Assembly (NCBI GenBank): GCA_001770015.1 | Contig: MEQB01000042.1 | Coordinates: forward strand, 62,001 to 126,000 | From: Bdellovibrionales bacterium RIFOXYC1_FULL_37_79 | GTDB taxonomy: Bacteria > Bdellovibrionota > Bacteriovoracia > Bacteriovoracales > Bacteriovoracaceae | Length of the DNA: 64,000 bases | Direction of reading: 5' to 3' | Program-made: the position numbers and the translations under genes | Shown here: positions 26,176 through 35,323 of the stretch, piece after piece | How the letters are laid out: every line of letters starts with the position of its first letter | Numbering within the stretch: the first letter of the stretch is position 1 | The notes under the pieces: generated by a model | The model's input: the letters and a program-made list of their open reading frames with translations, nothing else | The model's database searches: none | Told to the model about the DNA's origin: nothing

Positions 26176-28968
26176 TTAGGGGGATGGATTTTCTTCTCCT
26201 AATTGCGGATAGACCACTTTCATATAGGTATTGCTAATGATCTCCCATAAACTTGGTTGTGAGGTAGTTTGGACAGTCTCATTTTGTTCGTGCCTTGAAG
26301 CTTTAGTTTGTTCATAGGTCTTATAGAAAATGTCATGATCTTGGGTTTTAACCGGGGCAACTGGTGGTTTGCTGACGGTGTCTTTGAGAGAGGTTATTAT
26401 TTTATTGGGGGTGATATTACCAAGTGCCACTACAGGGGTTTTGACCTGAGGTTTTGTCACTTGAATTTTTTGAGGGGAAAGTGCTGTAGTTTGCTTGAAA
26501 ATCTTTGTGGTTTGATTATTGGTAAGGCCAGTATTGAAAGATTGCTTAAGGAAGGTGGTTTTATTTTGAATTGTATCTATTAGGGACAGTTCTAGGGTAC
26601 TGAGGCTATTTTTGTTTTGATTTAAATTGTCGACAATGGCAAGTGTCATCTCTAAAATTTGATTGGATACCGGTTGAATGTTCTGATCATTATAATCATT
26701 ACTTTTATTAAATATATTTTCACCAATTTGTTTGGTTGACGGTTCAACCTTGGATATTTCTGTATTTCTTTTTTTTCTTAATGTTTTTGCAATCTGACTT
26801 GAAAAATAAGAAGTAGTTGGCAAGCTGGATGAAGCGGATTTAAGGGATTGGCGGATCATTTCCATTTCAGGCATAAGTGAATATAGTGTTTTTTGGTATT
26901 GATTTTCCAAATCGTTTGAAAAACCTTTAAAAGAGTCATGATTGATGGCCGCTAAAATTTCAGCATCTTTTTCGCTGTTAGAAATCATGCGGGCGTAGGT
27001 TCGTTTAACCATGTCCTTATACGCAGATAGTGAAAACAAGGAAATAAAAGATAAATAGTTTCCTCGTTTTAACAGATCACTCATTTCGTAATCAGGATAT
27101 GATTTGTTCTGACCAAGCATTATGTTTTTATGAGTTTGCTTCGTTAGATTAAAAAAGGACTGATAACGACTGCCATCGGTTATACCTAAAGCCAAATCAA
27201 TGTTTTCCACCACAGGTTTGGCGGCAAAAACTGAATTTATACCAAGAAAGTTTTTTATCATATTTATTTTTAATCGATTGAGATATTGAAAAACTAGTTG
27301 CCAAGGGGAATTGGCGGATTTGTTGGCAGCGACTCTGGTATCGATTTTTACATTTCCAAAGGTTTGAGCATCACTAAGCTGGGTCTTAATTTTAATTACA
27401 CTCGTCTCTAAAAAAGCCAGTTGGTTTTTTGCCGTGGTCTGGTATGAGTCAACTTCACGTTGCAGGGACTGGGCCTTTTGCAAAATGGAATTTGCGTCAG
27501 CCGGGCAGTTGGAAACAGATATCAAAACCGGTGTTAAAGTGGCGGCGGGGGTAGGTGAAATGGCGCCGATGCAAGTTTGAGTTCTGATTTCTATTAAATC
27601 AATTAATTTTTTCCATGCCCTGGCATGCTGCATTTTTAAGCTGGCAACCGCTTTAAGCATATCGGCAGCTTTTAACAGTGCGGTAAAAATTCTGATTTTT
27701 TTTTCGCGAATATTTTTTTCTTGATTGGTGAATAAATGATTCCATATATTCATTTCCAAGAGGATCTCTCTGGATTCTGATAACCGGGCAGCCAGTATGG
27801 AGGTTTGCATGCCAAGCAGTAGATTTCTAATCAAATGACTTTCTTGTTGGTTATCCGGGTTGGCGAGGTCGTTAAATTTTGCACACTCGTCAAAATCTTT
27901 TAGGTTGGATACATAATCGCTGCGGAATTTAACTTCTTCTGCGAGATAGAGGGCTTCAGCTGCAATCGAGAGAGAAAAAGAAGGGGCGATAGAAGGTTGG
28001 TTGCGCTCAGCTAATAGATGTATGGTTTGACCAGATACTAATGCCAGTAGATGAAAGTTTTTTACAATCTCCAAAATGTCATCCTCAGACATCTGGTACA
28101 GGTCGATTGATTGAGTGCCGGAAAATGTAGGCGCATCGTTTTGTAAAAGGAGATTGAAATTATCTGCCAAATTGATGGTTTTTAATGTATTTATTTTTAC
28201 GGTGTTGGAAAAAGTTTCGGTGATTTTGGCCTTGTTTTTTTCTAGTAGCTCCCTGTCATCTATTTCTGACTGAACGGATATAAGTAAATTTTCTAGTGGC
28301 AGCTTGATGATCTCAATTTGCTTAATAAAATCATCTGCATTTTGTCTTTCATTCAAATTAAGTTTCATCAGCTCGTCAATTGTCATGTTTATAGAAGGAT
28401 CGGCAATATCCTGATTCGACCCGTATCCCAATATTTTGATAAAATTATCTACCTGAGGAGTGGCCAGGGTTTCCAAAGAATTTTTTAACAGAGTATAATT
28501 TTCTTCCCAACTCATTACCTTTTCTTCAATTTTATTTAGAGAAAGAATTGATTCTGAGAAATTCTGTGTTTCCAGACTTGCCAGGTAGTTTTTCCTTATA
28601 GAGATTTGTTCGGTGCTTGATTGGGTCCTTGCATAAAGGCGTTCTAAGAGACTTTTAAAGGTACAACTCTGGGCGTTTCGGGGAGTGTTTAAAGTAGAGA
28701 TGCTCAGACTAGGTACCAAAGTGGGGAGGTCTTTTCCTTCCTGGTAGTTATACTGCTTGAGGCATTGGTCTTTTATTTTCTTTACTTCTAGCTGGCAACC
28801 ATTTTCAATACTGCCATCAATTTCCCATTTTAAAGCGGAAACATTTCTTCTTTTTATGCATTCGTCATAGAGATATTTTGCTTCAAGTAAACAGCCATTG
28901 CTGGGTAAATCAGCCGCAAAGATCGACGCATAAAAAACCGATAACAGTATCGTAAATTTTTTTTTCAT
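26176..28968 (-). CDS. Large exported helical protein of unknown function
   Basis: The 930-residue protein has a signal peptide (MKKKFTILLSVFYASIFA). Directly after it come two similar segments, NGCLLEAKYLYDEC and NGCQLEVKKIKDQC, each with cysteines spaced C-x11-C. The remainder is long alpha-helix with coiled-coil character, followed by a low-complexity Pro/Thr/Lys-rich region (about 800-870). No enzyme motif was seen. It lies 40 nt after the tandem ATP-grasp gene on the same strand and may be co-expressed with it. A structural envelope role is conceivable but unsupported. Confidence 0.72.
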   Translation of the reverse strand: MKKKFTILLSVFYASIFAADLPSNGCLLEAKYLYDECIKRRNVSALKWEIDGSIENGCQLEVKKIKDQCLKQYNYQEGKDLPTLVPSLSISTLNTPRNAQSCTFKSLLERLYARTQSSTEQISIRKNYLASLETQNFSESILSLNKIEEKVMSWEENYTLLKNSLETLATPQVDNFIKILGYGSNQDIADPSINMTIDELMKLNLNERQNADDFIKQIEIIKLPLENLLISVQSEIDDRELLEKNKAKITETFSNTVKINTLKTINLADNFNLLLQNDAPTFSGTQSIDLYQMSEDDILEIVKNFHLLALVSGQTIHLLAERNQPSIAPSFSLSIAAEALYLAEEVKFRSDYVSNLKDFDECAKFNDLANPDNQQESHLIRNLLLGMQTSILAARLSESREILLEMNIWNHLFTNQEKNIREKKIRIFTALLKAADMLKAVASLKMQHARAWKKLIDLIEIRTQTCIGAISPTPAATLTPVLISVSNCPADANSILQKAQSLQREVDSYQTTAKNQLAFLETSVIKIKTQLSDAQTFGNVKIDTRVAANKSANSPWQLVFQYLNRLKINMIKNFLGINSVFAAKPVVENIDLALGITDGSRYQSFFNLTKQTHKNIMLGQNKSYPDYEMSDLLKRGNYLSFISLFSLSAYKDMVKRTYARMISNSEKDAEILAAINHDSFKGFSNDLENQYQKTLYSLMPEMEMIRQSLKSASSSLPTTSYFSSQIAKTLRKKRNTEISKVEPSTKQIGENIFNKSNDYNDQNIQPVSNQILEMTLAIVDNLNQNKNSLSTLELSLIDTIQNKTTFLKQSFNTGLTNNQTTKIFKQTTALSPQKIQVTKPQVKTPVVALGNITPNKIITSLKDTVSKPPVAPVKTQDHDIFYKTYEQTKASRHEQNETVQTTSQPSLWEIISNTYMKVVYPQLGEENPSP

Positions 28969-29008
28969 ACATCCCTTAATTGCAATACTTTAACAAGAGC
29001 AAGAAAAT

Positions 29009-31042
29009 TTATATATTAGTTTTTTGCATGGATTTACGCCAACGTCTGACTGCTGGCTTGATAATATGTCCGATCAGTTGCTCATATTTAACTCCCATCT
29101 TTTCGGCCATGATGGTGAGATCGCTAAAACCGGGGGAGAGTCCTGGTAGCGGGTTGATTTCAATAAAATAAGGTTCACCTTCGTTGGAAACCCGAAGGTC
29201 AATCCTGGCGATATCCCGGCAACCGGCAACTTTAAAAGCTTTTTTTACAAACGCAGTGATTTTTTTGTTTAAATTCCTATCAATGTTGGCAGGACAACAC
29301 ATTTTGAATACTTCATTGTCTAACTGGTTTTCCAGTTGTTTGGCCTCGAAGGTGTATACGGGATATTTGGATCTTCCCTTTTTAAATTCAATTTCTAGGA
29401 TACCCAGCACTTTGGGGTTTGAATCGCCGACCACCCCAACTGTAAGTTCTCTTCCTTCAATGTATTCTTCACAAAGCAGAGGGGACTTGAATTTTTCTGC
29501 TAGTTCATGAATTTTAGCGGTTAATTGTTCGTCGGTATCCACCACCGAGCTATCGTAGATACCCTTTGAGGTACCTTCCATATTAGGTTTAACTATCACT
29601 GGAAAATGAAGGTTGTGATTGATTTTTCCTATTGGTAAATCAATAATTTTGGATCTAGGAACTTGAACATCTTCGGAGGCCATCAATCTATTGGTAATGG
29701 ACTTGTTTAGTGTCAATGCCAGGCAAGAGGCATCGCTTCCAGTATGCTCTATATTGAGCAGGTCACAAATGGCTGGAACCTGAGCTTCTCTGGCCTGTTT
29801 GTTGATGCCTTCTGCGATATTGAAAACAATGTCAATTTCCTTTTCAATTAAATTTTGGGAGAGGTTTCGATCCGCTTCTACTAAAAGGGTTTCATATCCG
29901 TTTGCTTCGATGGCGTTTTTAATGGCAGTGACCGTTTGTTCCGAGTCAAATTCTGCCTCATTTTCGTAGTCATAGTCAGAGTGTGTTTTTCTTTTGAGGT
30001 TAAAAACAAGTGCAACCCTTGGATCACGTTTTACAATTTTTCGGGCAGAAGTAAGTCTGCTGGTTTTGAGTTTTAATCTTTTGATAGCTGCACTGACTAT
30101 TGATTGAATCGTGGCAGTGTAGTCCATGTTTAAAAGTTGGGTTGCCTCGAAAATACCGGATCGGGGTTGCAGGCTGGGAAGGGCATTAAATTCTATAAAG
30201 AAAACATCCCCTGTGGGGGTGATTCGAAAGTCTGCACGGCCGAAGTCATTAATAGCAAGGACTTGAATAATTTTTCTCATGTAGATGTTGATTTTTTTCT
30301 TGCTGCCTTCATCAATATTGGCGGGGCAGATAACGCCTACTTGTTCATCAAAAACATTTTTTAGGTCATAATCATAAATCCATTCACCGTTATATTTAGG
30401 CCCGGAATATTCCACTGCTTCTAAAATTCCATTATTTCCAATGCCATGAATGTAAGGAACGACCACGTCTTTTCCCTCGATATATCTTTCAACTAAAATA
30501 CCTTCGGGATACTCTTTAAGACATTCTTCCGCATAGGATAGCAATTCTTCAACGTTTTCACATTTGGATCTGGAGGAAATACCTTTACTGGAACCTTCAA
30601 AATTAGGTTTTACAAAAACCGGAAATTGGAGGTCTTTAACAATAATCTTAAGCTCTTTTTTATCGGAGATGAAATAGCTATCCGGGGTCGGGATACCCTT
30701 TGAGGCAACTAACTGTTTGGTTAAAAATTTATCAAGGGTTAAAAAACATGCATAAGGTCCACTTCCGACATAAGGAATTTTTAACTGATCAAAGTTAATA
30801 GGTGCCAGACACTCTCGGCCAATTCCATAAAAACCCTCAGCGGTGTTGAAAACTAAATCAGGTGCAACTTTCTTAAGTTCACCAACCCAAGAACCATCTT
30901 TGGTCATTTCGATTTGGAAAACTTCATTTTGTCCGTTATTGGAAAGACCAGCGGTAATTGAATCTATAACTTCAGGAGTGTCGAATTCAGCTTCTTCGGT
31001 TTTTTTATCTCTTTGTTTATTAAAGATAAATGCGATTTTCAT
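29009..31042 (-). CDS. Tandem ATP-grasp protein related to D-Ala-D-Ala ligase
   Basis: The 677-residue protein contains two Ddl-like ATP-grasp units in tandem, about 1-335 and 342-677. Paired motifs are PVFVKPNFEGSSKGI (141-155) with PVIVKPNMEGTSKGI (481-495), CPANIDEGSKKKI with CPANIDRNLNKKI, and FIEFNALPSLQP (282-293) with FIEINPLPGLSP. The second unit keeps the more Ddl-like EINPLPG. Single Ddl proteins are about 300-360 residues and act as dimers, so this looks like a fused dimer that may join amino acids or peptides. Whether both units are active is unclear. ACGAGG precedes the ATG. Confidence 0.86.
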   Translation of the reverse strand: MKIAFIFNKQRDKKTEEAEFDTPEVIDSITAGLSNNGQNEVFQIEMTKDGSWVGELKKVAPDLVFNTAEGFYGIGRECLAPINFDQLKIPYVGSGPYACFLTLDKFLTKQLVASKGIPTPDSYFISDKKELKIIVKDLQFPVFVKPNFEGSSKGISSRSKCENVEELLSYAEECLKEYPEGILVERYIEGKDVVVPYIHGIGNNGILEAVEYSGPKYNGEWIYDYDLKNVFDEQVGVICPANIDEGSKKKINIYMRKIIQVLAINDFGRADFRITPTGDVFFIEFNALPSLQPRSGIFEATQLLNMDYTATIQSIVSAAIKRLKLKTSRLTSARKIVKRDPRVALVFNLKRKTHSDYDYENEAEFDSEQTVTAIKNAIEANGYETLLVEADRNLSQNLIEKEIDIVFNIAEGINKQAREAQVPAICDLLNIEHTGSDASCLALTLNKSITNRLMASEDVQVPRSKIIDLPIGKINHNLHFPVIVKPNMEGTSKGIYDSSVVDTDEQLTAKIHELAEKFKSPLLCEEYIEGRELTVGVVGDSNPKVLGILEIEFKKGRSKYPVYTFEAKQLENQLDNEVFKMCCPANIDRNLNKKITAFVKKAFKVAGCRDIARIDLRVSNEGEPYFIEINPLPGLSPGFSDLTIMAEKMGVKYEQLIGHIIKPAVRRWRKSMQKTNI

Positions 31043-31349
31043 TTAAACCTCGTAGAATTGGGATTTTTGATCGATAATTTTTATTTGAAGTCAAATCCTG
31101 TTCAAAAGCATCCGGTGTTACGTTTATCTTTTTTTAGGCTGGTTGCAAAGAAAAAAAAAGAAAAAAAATAGGATGAATAGTTGGACAAATTTTTTTTTTG
31201 TGCTTTTATTAATGTAATATTTAATATAAATACGTTCACTTGTGGGGCGACTAAAAAATGTCATTTAAAAATAAAGAACGTGTAGATCATTTCTTGGCAT
31301 GATGGTGTGTTTTTTATAGTATATATCTGATGGAGAGGGGAGACGGAGT
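31043..31349. other. Intergenic region between divergent genes
   Basis: This 307-nt, very A/T-rich gap separates the divergent tandem ATP-grasp gene and a small plus-strand gene. It contains a poly-A/poly-T-rich stretch near 31148-31200 and, close to its right end, a convincing plus-strand promoter. No ORF, RNA gene or long repeat was seen. Confidence 0.6.
31294..31322 (+). promoter_or_regulatory. Sigma-70-like promoter of the 31350 gene
   Basis: TTGGCA (-35, 5 of 6) at 31294-31299 and TAGTAT (-10) at 31317-31322 are separated by exactly 17 nt. The expected transcript would start about 20 nt before the ATG and include the GGAG ribosome site. Confidence 0.6.
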
Positions 31350-31709
31350 ATGATTGAATTTGATGAAGATCTGGATTTTTCATTTGATTGGGATGATGAG
31401 TACGAAGTCTCTGATTCTTCCAAGGCCCGCTTACAAAAAGATGGTAAGAAAAAAAGGCCCAACAAAAAGAAAGTCTCAGATATTGCAGCCCCCCCCAAAA
31501 TGAGCCAGATATCTGGAAAAGTTATTCCCACTGAACCTGGCAATCTCAGTGCCGGGATTTCACTGAAAACTGACTCTAAAGTTTATGAAATTGAGATGGA
31601 TGATGTTGGAAAAAAACTCACCAAGGAAATCTATCATGAGGTTTTAGTTTGTGGATATGAGAAAAAGGAAGGGAACCGGTTAATTTTAGCTGTTAAAAAC
31701 TATATATAA
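31350..31709 (+). CDS. Small acidic/basic cytoplasmic protein of unknown function
   Basis: The 119-residue protein has an acidic N terminus (EFDEDLDFSFDWDDEYE), a basic middle (KDGKKKRPNKKK) and a conserved-looking C-terminal part (VYEIEMDDVGKKLTKEIYHEVLVCGYEKKEGNRLILAVKNYI). No signal peptide or recognised domain. It has its own promoter (31294-31322), a GGAG ribosome site and a terminator right after the stop, so it is a complete single-gene unit. Confidence 0.72.
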   Translation: MIEFDEDLDFSFDWDDEYEVSDSSKARLQKDGKKKRPNKKKVSDIAAPPKMSQISGKVIPTEPGNLSAGISLKTDSKVYEIEMDDVGKKLTKEIYHEVLVCGYEKKEGNRLILAVKNYI

Positions 31710-31712
31710 AAT

Positions 31713-31735
31713 AGGCTCCTTCTGGAGCCTTTTTC
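31713..31735 (+). terminator. Rho-independent terminator
   Basis: A 7-bp stem (AGGCTCC / GGAGCCT) with a TTCT loop is followed by TTTTC, immediately after the stop of the 31350 gene. It also lies just downstream of the convergent 31740 gene and may serve both directions, although its T tract is on the plus strand. Confidence 0.85.
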
Positions 31736-31739
31736 TTAA

Positions 31740-31928
31740 TTAATTATCACTATCGTATTCAATATTTTCGGAAGGATCGTAAGTTTCGTCTATCGAGATG
31801 GTTTCTGGACTTGAGGAGGTATCGTAAGAGGGAGTTGGGGTAGGTGACGGGTCATCCGTAGTGGTTTCTTCCATGGCCAATACACCTAAACTTAAAAAGA
31901 CGAGTAACACTGCCAATAATTTTTTCAT
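31740..31928 (-). CDS. Very small exported Ser/Thr/Pro/acid-rich protein
   Basis: The 62-residue protein consists of a signal peptide (MKKLLAVLLVFLSLGVLA) and a 44-residue mature part made almost only of Ser, Thr, Pro, Asp and Glu (DPSPTPTPSYDTSSSPET and onward). GGAG lies 7 nt before the ATG. The mature part is probably disordered, so it may be a surface or periplasmic peptide. No homologue is recognised. The clear signal peptide and ribosome site make it likely to be real. Confidence 0.7.
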   Translation of the reverse strand: MKKLLAVLLVFLSLGVLAMEETTTDDPSPTPTPSYDTSSSPETISIDETYDPSENIEYDSDN

Positions 31929-32078
31929 GTCTATCTCCTAAAATATGTAAAATCGAAAGTTATATTGAAAAGCAAAAAACCCGAAACAGCTAATGATAAT
32001 ACACCTAATGGGAGAAATGCCAGTGTATAAAAATTATTTTTTGGTTAAATTACCTGGCAATTGGCTCCGTGCATTATC

Positions 32079-32657
32079 TTAAAGTGTAGGTTGATTGTAA
32101 GAAGCAACGGTCAGCACTTTGAGCAAAGCTTCGTAAAGAGCCTGATTGATTGGTTTTACTTGAGTAAGTGCTGAACACTCCTTGAGTAAAATCTTGCTGG
32201 AAAATTCTCCGATTACGGGAGCACCGCTTAAATCCAGGTGATCTAAATTTAATGAAGTGAATTTTTTGATCTCTTTACAAACGCTTAGAATTTTCTTACC
32301 TGTTTTGCCCCTTATTGCGGCTGCCCCAAAAGAGCGACAGATGCATGGTCTCAGATCATAGCGAGAACACCGTCCTTTTTTACCATCGGTTGAAAGCTTT
32401 ATATAAAAAATGCAATGATTGGTGTCATCAAAATCTTCAAGGGTTGTTATAATCTGGTCAGCCAAATGATGGTCATATAAATACAAGGCTGCAGGAATCA
32501 TCTCTAGGATAGATGCACTGACCTGGTTGCTTAGACAACATTCTCCACAATCAGGTAGGCAAGTTAAGCCAGTTTTTTGCTGAAAGGATTGAAAGGAGTC
32601 TGGGGACTCCCGATATACTTCCAGAATTTCATTGGCCAGTACTCTTAGTTTATGCAT
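32079..32657 (-). CDS. YkgJ-family cysteine-cluster protein
   Basis: The 192-residue protein carries the YkgJ-type metal-chelating motif C-x3-C-x2-CC (C33, C37, C40, C41 in CLPDCGECC) and a second cluster, C82, C97, C105 and C107 (GRCSRYDLRPCICRSFG). The family is predicted to bind zinc or iron-sulfur and its reactions are unknown. It is a single gene with no clear partner. The region between it and the next gene (about 196 nt) holds no feature I can support. Confidence 0.82.
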   Translation of the reverse strand: MHKLRVLANEILEVYRESPDSFQSFQQKTGLTCLPDCGECCLSNQVSASILEMIPAALYLYDHHLADQIITTLEDFDDTNHCIFYIKLSTDGKKGRCSRYDLRPCICRSFGAAAIRGKTGKKILSVCKEIKKFTSLNLDHLDLSGAPVIGEFSSKILLKECSALTQVKPINQALYEALLKVLTVASYNQPTL

Positions 32658-32853
32658 AAATTCGTCACTGCTTGATCAACATAGGGGTGTTATTCTATTA
32701 AAAAAAACTAGAATGACAATTAAATTAACTGGATCAATCTTCATTTTGCACCTCGATTGAGGCCATTTACTGTAACGAACCTTTAAAAAAGATTAATCCG
32801 GTTGGCTTAATAGCTAGATTAACTCCGATAGGTTTTGCTACATTAGGCTGTAT

Positions 32854-33711
32854 ATGCTTAAGAAAATATATATTGAAATTACCAATCACTGTAACCTGCA
32901 ATGTTCTTTTTGTCCTCAAAGCAAACAAAATAAAAAAATGATGAGTGTTGCTGACTTTCATCATATTTTAAAGGAAGTGATGCCTTTAACTGGTGAGGTT
33001 TGTCTGCATGTTACCGGTGAGCCTTTGGTTCATCCAAACTTTTTAGAAATGCTTGGCCTTTGTGAAAAAATGCAGATAAAGGTGCAATTAACGACTAACG
33101 GCTTGCTGCTTGAATCTGTGGAAAACGCACTGTTGAAGTCACCAGCTATTAGGCAAATTAATTTTTCCCTGCAGGCCTTGATGGATAATTTTCCAGATAG
33201 AAAGATTGCTAATCATCTTTTGCCATTTTTGGATTTTATAAAAAGAGGGTGTGCTTTAAGGCCAGAGATGTATTTTAATTTAAGGCTTTGGAATCAAGGA
33301 TATCATGTTTTTGAAAACGCAGAAGTTTTCGATATAGTAGAAAAATATTTCCAGATTATCATTAAGCGCACAGTGGATGTTGGTGGGATCAAATCCAAAC
33401 GTATTTGGAACCGCTTGTATCTTCATTTTGATTCACGCTTTGATTGGCCTTCGCTGGATAATCAATATTTGGGTGAAGTGGGCACATGCAAGGGGTTGGT
33501 GGATCATATTGGCGTTCTTTCTAACGGGGAAGTGATTCCTTGTTGTCTGGATAAGGATGGGGTTATTTCGCTTGGTAATTGTTTAAAAGAGCCACTTGAA
33601 AATATTTTAAACAGTAAAAAAGCAAATCGCATGAGAGAAGGTTTTAAAAAAGGGGTATTGGTGGAAACGCTTTGCCAGCATTGCAGTTACATCAGGCGTT
33701 TCACTAAATAA
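32854..33711 (+). CDS. Radical SAM protein with SPASM-like C-terminal cluster
   Basis: The 285-residue protein starts almost directly with the radical SAM motif (CNLQCSFC: C13, C17, C20), has a GEPLVHP segment, and ends with a SPASM/twitch-like region: GTCKGLVDHIGVLSNGEVIPCCLDKDGVISLGNCL ... CQHCSY. Such enzymes use S-adenosylmethionine and extra iron-sulfur clusters to modify peptides, proteins or small molecules. No substrate peptide gene is obvious beside it. It converges with mntP, leaving 2 nt between stops. Confidence 0.88.
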   Translation: MLKKIYIEITNHCNLQCSFCPQSKQNKKMMSVADFHHILKEVMPLTGEVCLHVTGEPLVHPNFLEMLGLCEKMQIKVQLTTNGLLLESVENALLKSPAIRQINFSLQALMDNFPDRKIANHLLPFLDFIKRGCALRPEMYFNLRLWNQGYHVFENAEVFDIVEKYFQIIIKRTVDVGGIKSKRIWNRLYLHFDSRFDWPSLDNQYLGEVGTCKGLVDHIGVLSNGEVIPCCLDKDGVISLGNCLKEPLENILNSKKANRMREGFKKGVLVETLCQHCSYIRRFTK

Positions 33712-33713
33712 AT

Positions 33714-34274
33714 TTAGAATAATGATTTAAAGGCCAAAATGAAGAGAATTAAGGCTGCAACCAGCGTGGATTTTTGTTTTAATTTGCCGATGGCCTTGTT
33801 TCCCATGAGGCAGCCCAGGTATGAATTAATAAGCGTAACCCCGCCGATCAAAAGAAGTGGAAAAATCAATTTGGTCTGGCCTAGTCCAAGCACTGAGCCA
33901 ATTAAAAAGGCATCAATACTGGTGGCAATTGCCAGCGTGGTTAAACATCGATAACCTTCACAAGAGCAAGGGGTGATGTCTTGAAATTTTTCTTTTGAAA
34001 AGTAATCGTAAGAAGTCTTTAGTCCTAGTAAAAAAAACACAGAAAAAGTCAAGATACTGGTGTAATTGTCGAGAAAAACTTTCAAAAAAGTGTTGGAGAA
34101 ATAATAACCCAGTAGCGGCATAATGGCCTGGAAGATACCAAAGGCCAAGGAGATTTTTAAAAACTTTTTATAATTATTTTTTTTAAGTTTGATGCCACAG
34201 CTGAGAGAAACAGAGAAAGCGTCCATGGAAAGTGCCATCGCTATCAGAAATAAGTCAATGAAACTTTGTCCCAT
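33714..34274 (-). CDS. mntP: Manganese efflux pump MntP
   Basis: The 186-residue membrane protein has six predicted helices and the MntP/YebN signatures MALSMDAFSVSLSCGIKL and LAIATSIDAFLIGSVLGLG, with the transport aspartates in SMDAF and SIDAF. A cytoplasmic Cys segment (TPCSCEGYRCL) is between them, which is less usual. It exports Mn(II) from the cytoplasm. In E. coli its expression depends on an Mn riboswitch; no such element was recognised here. AGAGG precedes the ATG. Confidence 0.92.
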   Translation of the reverse strand: MGQSFIDLFLIAMALSMDAFSVSLSCGIKLKKNNYKKFLKISLAFGIFQAIMPLLGYYFSNTFLKVFLDNYTSILTFSVFFLLGLKTSYDYFSKEKFQDITPCSCEGYRCLTTLAIATSIDAFLIGSVLGLGQTKLIFPLLLIGGVTLINSYLGCLMGNKAIGKLKQKSTLVAALILFILAFKSLF

Positions 34275-34295
34275 CGGGTTCCTCTTTTTAAAAGG

Positions 34296-34730
34296 TTATT
34301 TTTTTTTCAGATAATCAAATAGTTTTTGAAGATTGCCAGTTTTTTTCTTTCTTTTGACAGGTCTTTTTTTAGGACTAGCTTTGATGATTTCTTTTTCGCC
34401 AAGAGGTGCTTTTTCGGGAAATCTTTCTTTCGCTTCACTCACTTTTAACGTCCGTCCATCTACAATTTTTCCATTTAGTCCTTTAATGGCCTTGATTGCT
34501 TCAGAAGTCCTGTACATGCGGACAAAGGCATAGCCTAATTTTTTATCGTTATCAGGATCGATGATTATTTCAACTGATTTAACTTTTCCATATTTTGAAA
34601 AAAGAAATTTGATTCCCTCTTCATCACGTTTATAGTTCAAGTTGCCAATATAGACGGTCTTGCCGGTATCCTGGCTTTTCTCTATCGTTCTAGCTGGTTT
34701 AAGTGTTTTTTTGTCCTTTTTCTTTTCCAT
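34296..34730 (-). CDS. RRM-type RNA-binding protein with basic tail
   Basis: The 144-residue protein contains one RNA recognition motif: RNP2 VYIGNL (26-31) and RNP1 KLGYAFVRM (64-72), with DGRTLKVSEA closing the domain. A Lys-rich N terminus and a strongly basic tail (KKRPVKRKKKTG, about 121-132) could add nonspecific RNA binding. Bacterial RRM proteins of this size bind RNA in the cytoplasm, sometimes in cold adaptation or ribosome biogenesis. AGGAC lies before the ATG. It lies upstream of mntP on the same strand with a 21-nt gap. Confidence 0.9.
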   Translation of the reverse strand: MEKKKDKKTLKPARTIEKSQDTGKTVYIGNLNYKRDEEGIKFLFSKYGKVKSVEIIIDPDNDKKLGYAFVRMYRTSEAIKAIKGLNGKIVDGRTLKVSEAKERFPEKAPLGEKEIIKASPKKRPVKRKKKTGNLQKLFDYLKKK

Positions 34731-34857
34731 AAAGTCCTATTAATTTAATTTTAGGTGAAGCTAACACGATCGAATTTGTTCGTCTATCTTGAAAACCCGG
34801 ACATAAGGGGTATAATGATCAGTTATTCAAGCTCATTTGGAAAAACTCGGGGGAATT

Positions 34858-35313
34858 ATGATATATGATCATTTGGATAATTTAGATATGTATTTACCAG
34901 GCCCGGTATCTCATAAAATCTTGTCATTTGTAAAATCTCCCCCCTTGGAGGATAAAAAATTTCATTTGGAGGACGAAAACCTGTTGGCGATCACTTCAAG
35001 CTATCTACCACGCCTTTTTGCTGATGGCCTATATGAATCGCACTTTAAATATATTGATTTGCAAATAATGATTAGTGGCGAGGAACTGGTCTATTATCAT
35101 CCGATCAATAAGCTGATTAAAGATAAAGAAGATAGGATCAAGGATATTATATTTTATAAAAAAACTGATCAGGGGGTTTTTTTCCCGATCACAAATTGTA
35201 TGTTTACCCTGCTTTATCCACAAGATGGCCATCTGCCTACGGTGGGATATGATTTAGCAAAAAAACTTAGAAAGGTAGTTTTTAAAATAAGAGAAAGCTG
35301 GTTACAGTCATAA
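34858..35313 (+). CDS. YhcH/YjgK/YiaL (DUF386) family protein
   Basis: The 151-residue protein starts MIYDHLDNLDMYLPG and contains YESHFKYIDLQIMISGEELVYYHPI, the conserved cupin-like core of the YhcH/EbgC family, with KYIDLQ near its metal site. Members are linked to anomerase or sugar-acid metabolism, but many have no defined role. The ATG at 34858 is chosen over a TTG at 34837; GGGGGA lies only a few bases upstream of it. The RlmN-like gene follows after 10 nt and may be coupled. Confidence 0.8.
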   Translation: MIYDHLDNLDMYLPGPVSHKILSFVKSPPLEDKKFHLEDENLLAITSSYLPRLFADGLYESHFKYIDLQIMISGEELVYYHPINKLIKDKEDRIKDIIFYKKTDQGVFFPITNCMFTLLYPQDGHLPTVGYDLAKKLRKVVFKIRESWLQS

Positions 35314-35323
35314 CGAGAAGAAC

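Noticed and set aside
26170-26182. CCCCT-GTT-AGGGG hairpin as a terminator between convergent genes
   Set aside because: The stem is 5 bp, overlaps the stop codon of the minus-strand gene and has no proper T run on either strand.
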